Assembly (NCBI GenBank): GCA_016650135.1
Contig: JAENWH010000008.1
Location: 1 to 18,219 of the forward strand
Reading direction: 5' to 3'
DNA length: 18,219 nt
DNA from: Peptostreptococcaceae bacterium
GTDB taxonomy: Bacteria; Bacillota_A; Clostridia; Peptostreptococcales; Anaerovoracaceae
A program made the translations under genes and the position numbers. The notes beneath the pieces were generated by a model that saw only the letters and a list, made by a program, of their open reading frames with translations, did not search any database and was not told the origin of the DNA. This document shows, one piece after another, positions 8,165 through 14,810 of this stretch. Every line of letters starts with the position of its first letter. Within the stretch, counting starts at the first letter, position 1.

Positions 8165-8645
8165 ATCAATCAATACTATTACAGTAAAATTGCAGAAATG
8201 AAAGGGAGATCTAAGATAGATGGATATAAAAGATTTTTATTTTCAAAATATACAAGAAGAAGAATATCATTATCGTTTTCTTGATTCAATTAAGAATGTT
8301 AATAAGATATACAATATTTTTGATGGATATAAGGAAGTAAATGATTATAGATTTGAAGTATACGATGCTGAGGACGCGATTACAAAATTTAGAGGATTAT
8401 GTCAACCAGATGTTGATTTTACTAGTAGTGAAAATAAGTGTTGGTTTAATCTAATAACGTACTATTTATATAAGATAGGATATGAGATAAAAGAATTTCC
8501 CAGAGTGTTGGCAAGACCGCCAGTGGATCCTAGTGAGTTCACTTATAGAGAAATAAGAAATAGAATTATTGCTCAGGGTGATGATGATAATGGAATTGTT
8601 AGATATGCTAGAAGAAGAATTCTTGTCGCTAGTTTAACCTTCGAA
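8149..8645 (+). repeat. long direct repeat, first copy (leader plus shared N-terminal domain)
   Basis: This stretch is about 95% identical to 13036-13532 (offset 4887). It covers the array repeat, the 5' leader and the first ~141 codons of the gene at 8220. Similarity stops abruptly after codons for A-S-L-T-F. Recombination between the copies would delete 4.9 kb and exchange the C-terminal domains. Confidence 0.9.
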
Positions 8646-9257
8646 CATACCTCAGAAATGCTAGGCGAATTACCTTTTTATACTTCAAATAATGAAAGAT
8701 TAGATGCAAATATTTCAACGGCTAATAAGGTATTAGGCGATTTAATTAAAGTTAGCGAACGTGTATGTTTGAATTATGCATATAATGGTGAAACTCATGA
8801 GAATGTTATTAATGATTATTTTAGAGATATGCTGTCAAATATGGATTATAGTGAGGTTAAGGATCAAACTCGTCATGGAATATCAGCAGGCGGTAAAGAT
8901 GCTGGAGAAGTAGATATTCTTTTAACTAAAGATAATAAAGAAATCGCAATTTTCGAGGGACTAAAGTTAAAAGGTATAGTATCAGATTACATCGATAAAC
9001 ATATTGAAAAGTCTATTACAAACTACAACGCACTTGGAACAGCAACGTTTATAGTTGCATATGTTAATGTAGCTGATTTTGAAGGTTTTTGGTCTAAATA
9101 TGTGGAGCACATAGAGAATTATCCTTTTACATTAGGAGTTAAGAAGAAACTAGAAATACTAGCCCATCCAAATGCATCAACTCGCGTTGCAACTATGATA
9201 CTTACTAGAGATGACTTTGATTTTCCTGTGTATTTTTTGGCGCTGAAAATATGTTAG
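8220..9257 (+). CDS. two-domain protein: shared N-terminal module plus PD-(D/E)XK-like C-terminus
   Basis: A 345-residue protein with RBS GGGAG (8204-8208). Residues 1-141 are about 93% identical to the protein at 13107 and belong to no family I recognise. The C-terminal half differs completely from that paralogue. It holds GKDAGEVDILL (D232) followed by IAIFEGLKL (E246, K249). This spacing of acidic residue, beta strand and E-x2-K resembles restriction-endonuclease-like nucleases, though the usual signature is E-x-K. A nuclease effector is therefore a guess of moderate strength. The stop TAG (9255-9257) lies in the next array repeat. The arrangement suggests a common sensing or partner-binding module joined to exchangeable effectors. 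Confidence 0.7.
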   Translation: MDIKDFYFQNIQEEEYHYRFLDSIKNVNKIYNIFDGYKEVNDYRFEVYDAEDAITKFRGLCQPDVDFTSSENKCWFNLITYYLYKIGYEIKEFPRVLARPPVDPSEFTYREIRNRIIAQGDDDNGIVRYARRRILVASLTFEHTSEMLGELPFYTSNNERLDANISTANKVLGDLIKVSERVCLNYAYNGETHENVINDYFRDMLSNMDYSEVKDQTRHGISAGGKDAGEVDILLTKDNKEIAIFEGLKLKGIVSDYIDKHIEKSITNYNALGTATFIVAYVNVADFEGFWSKYVEHIENYPFTLGVKKKLEILAHPNASTRVATMILTRDDFDFPVYFLALKIC

Positions 9258-9273
9258 TACTATAAATTTTAAT
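9256..9273 (+). repeat. array repeat copy 3
   Basis: AGTACTATAAATTTTAAT matches the consensus at 17 of 18 bases. It overlaps the stop codon of the preceding gene and is followed by an imperfect right arm, AATTAAATA. Confidence 0.75.
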
Positions 9274-9330
9274 TAAATAAGCTGAGATATGTAGGGATAT
9301 AATTTATATGTTAAATAGGGAGGATTTTAT

Positions 9331-10167
9331 ATGATGAATTTCGAAAGATATCCTGAAAACGAAAAATATTTTTCAACGGATATGCTTTTTCACTATACAA
9401 GATTAGATACTGCACTTGAAAGGATAATCTCAAATAGAAATTTACGATTTTCATCATTTAAGAATGTTAATGATCCAAGCGAAAGTACAGTTCGTGATAT
9501 AACTTTAAATTGGAATACTACAGAATTTGATAAAGATATGATTAACACATCGGAATATTTCAATATTGTAAATAATATTAGGTTAGTCAGAAGTAGATTA
9601 ATTTGTTTCTCGATGAATGCTGATACGGTAGTCAATAATAAAGATGATGATTTAGAGAATTATTTTCAAACTGGATTCTTTAAGCCAAGAATGTGGGCAC
9701 AATATGGTGAGAATAATAGGGGTATTTGTTTAGCTTTTTCTAAACAAGATTTTGCTGAATCTATTGAAAAACAATATCCTAATTCGTTGGTATATAGATC
9801 AAAAATCAAATATTCAGATTCTGGTAAAAATATCAGAAAAGCATACAGGTTTGAAGTCTCTGAGAATATACTTATAGATTTCAACCAATACTTTATCAAA
9901 GAACATTTAGCTAAGTATAGAGAAGAATTATTTTTTTCAAAGAATTCTGATTGGAGAGATGAAAGAGAATATAGATTTCTCATGATTGGTGATGAAGATT
10001 ATAAAGAATATTTTGTGGATATTAATCATTCACTGAAAGGAATATTTTGTGGTATAAATTTTCCTGATGTGTATCTTCATTCGCTGAAAAAACTTACAAG
10101 TGGAATGAATATAGATATTTTTCAATTGAAACTAAATAATGGAGAACCACATGTAAATAAGGTATGA
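9331..10167 (+). CDS. DUF2971 domain protein
   Basis: A 278-residue protein with RBS AGGGAGG (9317-9323); two ATGs are adjacent and the first is used here. It shows the typical DUF2971 marks: FHYTRLDTALERI near residue 20, LRFSSFKNVNDPSES near 38-52, MWAQYGENNRGICLAF near 121-136, and WRDEREYRF near 208-216. The biochemical activity of the family is not established to my knowledge; members are scattered among bacterial accessory islands. It is flanked by array repeats on both sides (9256 and 10198), so it looks like a self-contained cassette with its own RBS. No obvious promoter of its own was found. Confidence 0.85.
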   Translation: MMNFERYPENEKYFSTDMLFHYTRLDTALERIISNRNLRFSSFKNVNDPSESTVRDITLNWNTTEFDKDMINTSEYFNIVNNIRLVRSRLICFSMNADTVVNNKDDDLENYFQTGFFKPRMWAQYGENNRGICLAFSKQDFAESIEKQYPNSLVYRSKIKYSDSGKNIRKAYRFEVSENILIDFNQYFIKEHLAKYREELFFSKNSDWRDEREYRFLMIGDEDYKEYFVDINHSLKGIFCGINFPDVYLHSLKKLTSGMNIDIFQLKLNNGEPHVNKV

Positions 10168-10197
10168 TTCTCCGTTCCATAATGTGAGCTTATCATT

Positions 10198-10215
10198 AGT
10201 ACGATAAATTTTAAT
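10198..10215 (+). repeat. array repeat copy 4
   Basis: AGTACGATAAATTTTAAT is identical to the copy at 13964. It lies between the DUF2971 gene and the gene at 10263. A short inverted pair, TTATC (10191-10195) and GATAA (10203-10207), overlaps it. Confidence 0.8.
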
Positions 10216-10262
10216 CATATGAAATTCTTAAGTCCCAATAGAAATTGAAGAGGTAGTTTTAG

Positions 10263-10776
10263 ATGAATGAAGATAATATTGTAAATATTGACAGTCAAGA
10301 AGTAATGGACTTATTAATATCAAGATTAAGTAACGGTGAGTTAATTGCAGAGAAGTTTAGATTTGCTCAAGATGAATATTATTCCCAATTGTTTAATTAT
10401 TTGAAAATTGATATGGAAGCATGTCAAGACAAATATTACTATTATGATGAATCTAGAAATTTGCATATAGCTGATAGTGAGTTTAACTACACATGGATAT
10501 GTATATCAACTTGATAAACATCTAATTGATAATATTGATATTATAGCTTTTAGTGATAAAATTATTATTAAATATATTAGAGAAAATATAGATAAAAGAC
10601 TTCAAAACATATACAACAATACCGAAGAAAGTAGAATTAAAGTGTTTTGGAATATTTTAGCTGAATACGGGCTCAAAGAAGATATGGATATTAATTTGAA
10701 AAAATTTGTATTAGATTTGTCAAAATTATCTTTTAGTTCGGCTAAAAGTAAATATGATAAAGGGACCTTTATTTAG
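10263..10776 (+). pseudogene. unknown gene interrupted by a frameshift
   Basis: An ATG at 10263 behind GAAGAGGT (10247-10254) opens an 83-residue frame ending at 10514. A second frame, open from GTG 10477 to TAG 10776, continues with similar helical, Lys/Asp-rich composition (DNIDIIAFSDKIIIKYIREN). The switch would occur near 10490-10510. A single-base insertion or deletion would join them into about 170 residues. The second frame has no good RBS of its own. I do not recognise either part. Alternatives are programmed frameshifting, two overlapping small genes, or a sequencing error. It forms one unit between two array repeats. Confidence 0.5.
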
Positions 10777-10784
10777 CATAAAGT

Positions 10785-10802
10785 CATACGATAAATTTTA
10801 AT
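10785..10802 (+). repeat. array repeat copy 5, junction with hsdS sequence
   Basis: CATACGATAAATTTTAAT ends where similarity to the hsdS 3' half begins (10801, matching 3191). The dyad form here is GATAAAT-TTTA-ATTTAGA (10790-10807). The frame through the repeat into the hsdS half is open from 10782. Confidence 0.75.
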
Positions 10803-11504
10803 TTAGAGGAGCAAGCAAAAGTTGTTTTTAAAGAATGGTTTATGAATAATCCTTTGAATGAAACATGGGAGAGAGGAACTTTTTCTGATGTTGTTGTTTC
10901 AACACTTGGAGGAGATTGGGGAAAAGATGAGGAAGAGGGGAACTATACTGAACAAGTTTATTGTATTAGGGGAGCGGATATACCGGAAGTTAAATCCGGT
11001 AATATGGGGAAGATGCCAAGCAGATTTATTCTTCCTAAGAACCTTGAAGCCAAGCGTCTAATGGCGGGTGACGTTGTAATTGAAATATCAGGTGGGAGTC
11101 CTACTCAATCAACTGGTAGAGTCGCATCGATATCTCAGTCGTTACTTGATAGATATGATAAGGAAATGGTATGTACAAATTTCTGTCGTGCATTAAAACC
11201 AAAGGATGGTTTTAGCATGTTTGTTTACTATTATTGGCAGTATATGTATGATAAAAATGTGTTTTTCTCCTACGAAAATGGTACTACTGGAATTAAGAAT
11301 CTTAATATAAAAGGATTTTTATCGAATGAAGAAATCATTGTTCCTCCTGTTGATTTGATTAAAGAGTTTGATAGTTTTTGTCATTCGATATTTGATCAAA
11401 TATTTAAAAATGGACTTGCTACAGAAAAGTTATCAGAGACCAGAGATGTTTTGTTGCCAAAATTAATGTCAGGTGAACTAGACGTTTCAGCTTTAGAAAT
11501 ATAA
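10801..11504 (+). pseudogene. headless second copy of the hsdS 3' half (TRD2 plus conserved helices)
   Basis: This copy matches 3191-3894 without any gap (offset 7610) and about 95% protein identity; the roughly 11 changed residues include T to S, V to D and A to D. It starts in the central helix (NLEEQAKVVFKEWF) and ends with LPKLMSGELDVSALEI, so it lacks TRD1. The first ATG is at 10842, but no good RBS precedes it; GAGGAG at 10806-10811 is too far upstream. It is best read as a silent TRD2 donor for hsdS. Half-length S subunits that dimerise are known, so a functional half-S product is not excluded. The open frame is intact. Confidence 0.8.
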
Positions 11505-11569
11505 CAGTATTCTATTGATATTTTCATATCTAACAGCTATACAAAGAGGTGAAAGAGAGGAGATTGTTT

Positions 11570-12532
11570 ATGGCAAGTTCAACAGAACGAATAGGCGTGC
11601 ATCATTGCGGAGTAGTTGCAGAACGAAATAATTGGATGTTTCGAGAGCAACCAATTGATGATGTCGGTATTGATGCTCATATGGAGTTAGTCGAATCATC
11701 GGGCAAATCTAAGCAGCTTCTTGCACTGCAAATAAAATCTGGTTCAAGTTGGTTTAAAGAGAAAAAAGATGATTATATAATTTTTAGAAAAATTAATGAA
11801 AGACAGTACAATTATTGGACCATGAATTCTTTACCCTGTATTTTGATTTTATATAATCCTGATGATGAAATGTGTATTTGGCAAAAGCTAACGACGGAAA
11901 CCATTGAAAGAACTAATAATGGGAAAGGAAAGGGCTTTTTAGTTAAAGTTCCTTTAACTCAAATTTTCTTGAATGCTTCGTCAAATGAAAAACTTATTTC
12001 TTTTACAAATTTGCCAGAACATATTACAAATTACAACTTTTTGCTATCTCAAAAGAAATTCATGCAAATCATTCAAGATGGTGGCGAAATTAGATTGCAT
12101 TCAACTGAATGGGTAAACAAGAGTAGCGGCAGAGGAGACACGGAGTTAATTGTGGATGAAGGAAAAGGTATCGAAAAGTATTTATATCCGTACTGGTTTC
12201 CGTTTACACCGTATACTGAAGTTTTTCAACGATTATTCCCTTGGGCAGAGTTCTCAGCTGACGAAGATTTTTTTGAGGAAAATGACAAATTCTTTTGGCG
12301 TGAATACCACTGCTATTATGATAAAGAGGATGATGAATGGTTACTTGTAGGAGATACATTTGAAGAATATCGTAGAAAATCAAACCCTATGCGTAGTATT
12401 AACCATTCAGGAGAAGTTGCTGAATATATGATGGTACTTAGCTTAAATGAGTTGGGCAGGTCATTTTTGAATGTAGATAAATTTATTTCACAAAATCGAC
12501 CTTATGCTGATACAAGACCAAAAGGAGAATGA
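11570..12532 (+). CDS. DUF4365 domain protein, nuclease-like N-terminus
   Basis: The ATG at 11570 is chosen over the GTG at 11549 because GAGAGGAG (11555-11562) precedes it at normal distance and MASSTERIGVHHCG fits the family start. The protein has 320 residues. Residues 1-130 are DUF4365: FREQPIDDVGIDAHMELV (D35, E39) and LLALQIKSG (Q54, K56), the D...QxK pattern of a restriction-endonuclease-like fold, then YNYWTMNSLPCILIL. The ~190-residue C-terminus is rich in Trp, Tyr and acidic residues and is not recognised. DUF4365 proteins are common in defence islands, but function here is inferred only from fold and place. It follows the hsdS half with no array repeat between them. Confidence 0.8.
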   Translation: MASSTERIGVHHCGVVAERNNWMFREQPIDDVGIDAHMELVESSGKSKQLLALQIKSGSSWFKEKKDDYIIFRKINERQYNYWTMNSLPCILILYNPDDEMCIWQKLTTETIERTNNGKGKGFLVKVPLTQIFLNASSNEKLISFTNLPEHITNYNFLLSQKKFMQIIQDGGEIRLHSTEWVNKSSGRGDTELIVDEGKGIEKYLYPYWFPFTPYTEVFQRLFPWAEFSADEDFFEENDKFFWREYHCYYDKEDDEWLLVGDTFEEYRRKSNPMRSINHSGEVAEYMMVLSLNELGRSFLNVDKFISQNRPYADTRPKGE

Positions 12533-12548
12533 AATATTAGGGGGATAT

Positions 12549-12944
12549 ATGAAAAAAATTAAACTAAATGAGAAATTAGAAAAAAATTCAATTGATGAAT
12601 ATAAACTTGATCCTACTGAAAAATATGTGATTGACATTGAAAAAGAAATGGAATTTCAAATAGCGACGATGATGTCATTTCAGATAATGGGACCTCCTCC
12701 TGCACTTAAGAATTACCATGCGTGGTTATTAGAAAATGATTTCAATGTAGATTCACCAAATCCGACAAATGAAGTTGTCGCTCGCTATTATGGGGTTAAA
12801 CCACTTTGGAAAACTGCTTATTCACAAGGCATTGTTGTAATGTCTGAGAATGATAGCGACTATTTCATTGTTATGGAATGTAGTAGCAAGAATAAGGGAT
12901 ATATACATGCGAAAGTCATTCTTACCATGGGTGGCTGTATTTAA
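12549..12944 (+). CDS. small unknown protein, possibly frameshifted at its 3' end
   Basis: The ATG at 12549 follows AGGGGG (12539-12544), so it is preferred over the upstream ATG at 12504 inside the DUF4365 gene. It gives 131 residues. The sequence is soluble, with a Lys/Glu-rich N-terminus and a later part (ARYYGVKPLWKTAYSQGIVV, then DYFIVMECSSKNKGYIHAKV) that looks like a compact alpha/beta fold. I know no family for it. It ends 17 bases after the DUF4365 stop plus its own length, so the two are probably co-transcribed. A zinc-ribbon-like peptide in the +1 frame begins where this frame stops, which suggests the true product may once have been longer. Confidence 0.6.
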   Translation: MKKIKLNEKLEKNSIDEYKLDPTEKYVIDIEKEMEFQIATMMSFQIMGPPPALKNYHAWLLENDFNVDSPNPTNEVVARYYGVKPLWKTAYSQGIVVMSENDSDYFIVMECSSKNKGYIHAKVILTMGGCI

Positions 12945-13038
12945 AATAGCTGTGCACAGGGTAACTTGTTCAAAATGTGATGGTATTATTACCTTGTATG
13001 ATTCAGAATGCAGCGAATGTCAGCTGAAAACGGATTAA
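12931..13038 (+). pseudogene. zinc-ribbon-like tail in the +1 frame
   Basis: The frame from about 12931 reads VAVFKIAVHRVTCSKCDGII and on to ECSEC before TAA at 13036-13038. Two C-x2-C pairs 13 residues apart are typical of a zinc ribbon. It lacks a start and RBS of its own and follows the stop of the gene at 12549 in another frame. It may be the detached C-terminus of that gene after a one-base change, or a remnant of another protein. The stop lies in the next array repeat. Confidence 0.4.
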
Positions 13039-13051
13039 GATAAATTTTAAT
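13035..13051 (+). repeat. array repeat copy 6
   Basis: TTAAGATAAATTTTAAT shares the 15-base core AAGATAAATTTTAAT with copy 2 at 8150. It overlaps the stop codon of the zinc-ribbon-like frame. The long duplication shared with 8149-8645 begins in it. Confidence 0.75.
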
Positions 13052-13532
13052 ATCAATCAATACTATTACAGTAAAATCGCAGAAATGAAAGGGATATCTA
13101 AGATAGATGGATATAAAAGATTTTTATTTTCAAAATATACAAGAAGAAGAATATCATTATCGTTTTCTTGATTCAATTAAGAATGTTAACAAGATATACA
13201 ATATTTTTGATGGATATAAGGAAGTAAATGATTATAATTTTGAAGTGTATGATTCTGAGGAAGCGATTACAAAGTTTAGAGAATTATGCCAACCAGATGT
13301 TGATTTTACTAGCAGTGAAAATAAGTGTTGGTTTAATCTTATAACGTATTATTTATATAAGATGGGATATGAGATAAAAGAATTTCCTAGAGTGTTGGCA
13401 AGACCACCTGTGGATCCTAGTGAGTTTACTTATGGAGAAATAAGAAATAGAATTATTGCTCAGGGAGATGATGATAAAGGAACCGTTAGATATGCTGTTA
13501 GAAGAATTCTCATCGCAAGTTTAACCTTCAAA
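13036..13532 (+). repeat. long direct repeat, second copy
   Basis: This is the counterpart of 8149-8645, with the same leader and the same first ~141 codons. Its RBS is GGGAT instead of GGGAG. Similarity ends abruptly inside the coding frame at about 13532. Confidence 0.9.
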
Positions 13533-13889
13533 AAAAATTCTAGCCATATTGATATAGATGATTCTATAGATCAAAAGTTTGTTGAGATATCAAATAGGCA
13601 AGCATCTTTTATTAATATGGGCACAGATGAAAAACTTGCTGAGATAGCAAACTTGATAGAGAATTTATTGAAGAAAAATGGAACGTTTATTACACCTGAT
13701 TACCCTAATATTTGTTTTGATTATATTTCTAATGATATAGTAAAGAGCTATAGAAAGAAAATGCAGTGCTTTAGACATGGGGCGAACGAAGCAATAGCAG
13801 AAAGAATATCCTATACAGAAGAGCAAAAGAACTTTTTCATTGATTACGGATTGACTATTGTTAAAGTAATATATACTTTATCGAAATAA
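13107..13889 (+). CDS. paralogue of the protein at 8220 with a different, helical C-terminus
   Basis: A 260-residue protein. Residues 1-141 repeat the N-terminal module of the protein at 8220 with about ten substitutions. Residues 142-260 are unrelated: DEKLAEIANLIENLLKKNG, then YRKKMQCFRHGANEAIAER and FFIDYGLTIVKVIYTL, a predicted all-helical domain. R222-x3-K and the R-H pair (R223, H224) recall HEPN-type RNases, but the spacing does not fit the R-x4-6-H signature cleanly, so no activity is claimed. RBS is weak (AAAGGGAT, 13088-13095). The pairing with the earlier paralogue suggests one shared sensor or adaptor module and two effectors. It is bounded by array repeats on both sides. Confidence 0.7.
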   Translation: MDIKDFYFQNIQEEEYHYRFLDSIKNVNKIYNIFDGYKEVNDYNFEVYDSEEAITKFRELCQPDVDFTSSENKCWFNLITYYLYKMGYEIKEFPRVLARPPVDPSEFTYGEIRNRIIAQGDDDKGTVRYAVRRILIASLTFKKNSSHIDIDDSIDQKFVEISNRQASFINMGTDEKLAEIANLIENLLKKNGTFITPDYPNICFDYISNDIVKSYRKKMQCFRHGANEAIAERISYTEEQKNFFIDYGLTIVKVIYTLSK

Positions 13890-13963
13890 GAATTATTATG
13901 ATACAACAATGAATAATCAAGTTTTATAAATCAAGCAAATACAGACTTACTGAACTAGTTCGT

Positions 13964-13981
13964 AGTACGATAAATTTTAAT
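13964..13981 (+). repeat. array repeat copy 7 with perfect dyad
   Basis: AGTACGATAAATTTTAAT is identical to copy 4. Here the right arm is complete: GATAAAT (13969-13975), TTTA, ATTTATC (13980-13986), the same dyad as at 2429-2446 after hsdM. Confidence 0.8.
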
Positions 13982-14041
13982 TTATCACTATAAGTTAATA
14001 GAGTTATAGTTTAAATTCATTAATATGAAGAGGTAATAAAA

Positions 14042-14767
14042 ATGGTAATAAATATTTTAAGGAAATTATTAGAAAGTAGTTCAAAGAAAAATATATCTAC
14101 GTTTCAGAATGAAAAAAATGAAGCATTTAATAAAGTGGAATATGATAATTTCAATCAAAAGAAAGTTGAAATGTTTTGCTTGAAGTATGACTTGTCCACT
14201 GTCGAAGGAATAAGGTCTATTCCGATTTCTGAAGCAAAAAAATATCCTGATGGAGGAACTAGTGTTGTTTACATGCCTGAACAGATATTAAGTAGAAAAG
14301 CTACAGAATTTAAAAAAACTAAACAATATGATCTCGCAATTGCTTGCCTAAAAAAAGCCAACGAGTTATATGTACCTTCTTTTTATTCTTATACTCGGGA
14401 TGATTATGAGCGCTTGGTACATGTAATGGTAGAGTCTGGGCTATATGATGAAGCAAAACGAGTTCATAAAGAACTTGATAATTCAGTCGGGAAATATTTA
14501 GAAATGCTTTACGAGTTGATGGAATCTACTTGTACTACAAAAAAAGAAAAGGCTGATTATAAAAAGAGAGTAATTGACGCAAGAATTAGTGAGGAACAAG
14601 ATCGAGAAATATATTATTTTTTGCTTGAAAATTACCATACAATTGCTCCAAAATCATTTAGTGGATTTAGGCGTTTGAAAAACTCTAATAGCGAAAACTA
14701 TATAAAGCTTGTCAACCAGCTTAAAATGGATGGATTAAGCATAGAATCAGTCAGATTCTGGCTATAA
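14042..14767 (+). CDS. TPR-like helical protein of unknown role
   Basis: A 241-residue protein with RBS GAAGAGGT (14027-14034). Residues about 85-155 look like tetratricopeptide repeats: ILSRKATEFKKTKQYDLAIA, then ALKKANEL-type helix, and ERLVHVMVESGLYDEAKRVH. The segment before this (SIPISEAKKYPDGGTSVVYM) resembles a linker I associate with small Firmicute TPR proteins, from memory only. The C-terminus (GFRRLKNSNSENYIKLVNQL) is basic. TPR units bind partner proteins, so it may be an adaptor. It is the last cassette before hsdR, after array repeat copy 7, and no array repeat separates it from hsdR. Confidence 0.65.
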   Translation: MVINILRKLLESSSKKNISTFQNEKNEAFNKVEYDNFNQKKVEMFCLKYDLSTVEGIRSIPISEAKKYPDGGTSVVYMPEQILSRKATEFKKTKQYDLAIACLKKANELYVPSFYSYTRDDYERLVHVMVESGLYDEAKRVHKELDNSVGKYLEMLYELMESTCTTKKEKADYKKRVIDARISEEQDREIYYFLLENYHTIAPKSFSGFRRLKNSNSENYIKLVNQLKMDGLSIESVRFWL

Positions 14768-14810
14768 AAATTAAATTGAAAATTTTATTGTATGAAAGGA
14801 TGTGAACCCA

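Noticed and set aside
12475..12490. GATAAATTTATTTC in the DUF4365 gene as another array site
   Set aside because: It is inside a coding frame, lacks the N4 centre and the AGTAC flank, and such AT-rich matches are expected by chance.
3893..13986. CRISPR array made of the recurring repeat
   Set aside because: The repeats are only about 18 bases, spaced by 0.6 to 4 kb, and separated by genes.
3893..13986. The repeat as a simple promoter (TACGAT or GATAAAT as -10 box)
   Set aside because: No matching -35 element is conserved upstream, several copies lie on stop codons, and duplications begin at the repeat. It is not fully excluded.
14042..14767. The gene before hsdR as the recombinase of the array
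   Set aside because: No tyrosine recombinase (R...H-x-x-R...Y) or serine recombinase motifs are present; the sequence is TPR-like.
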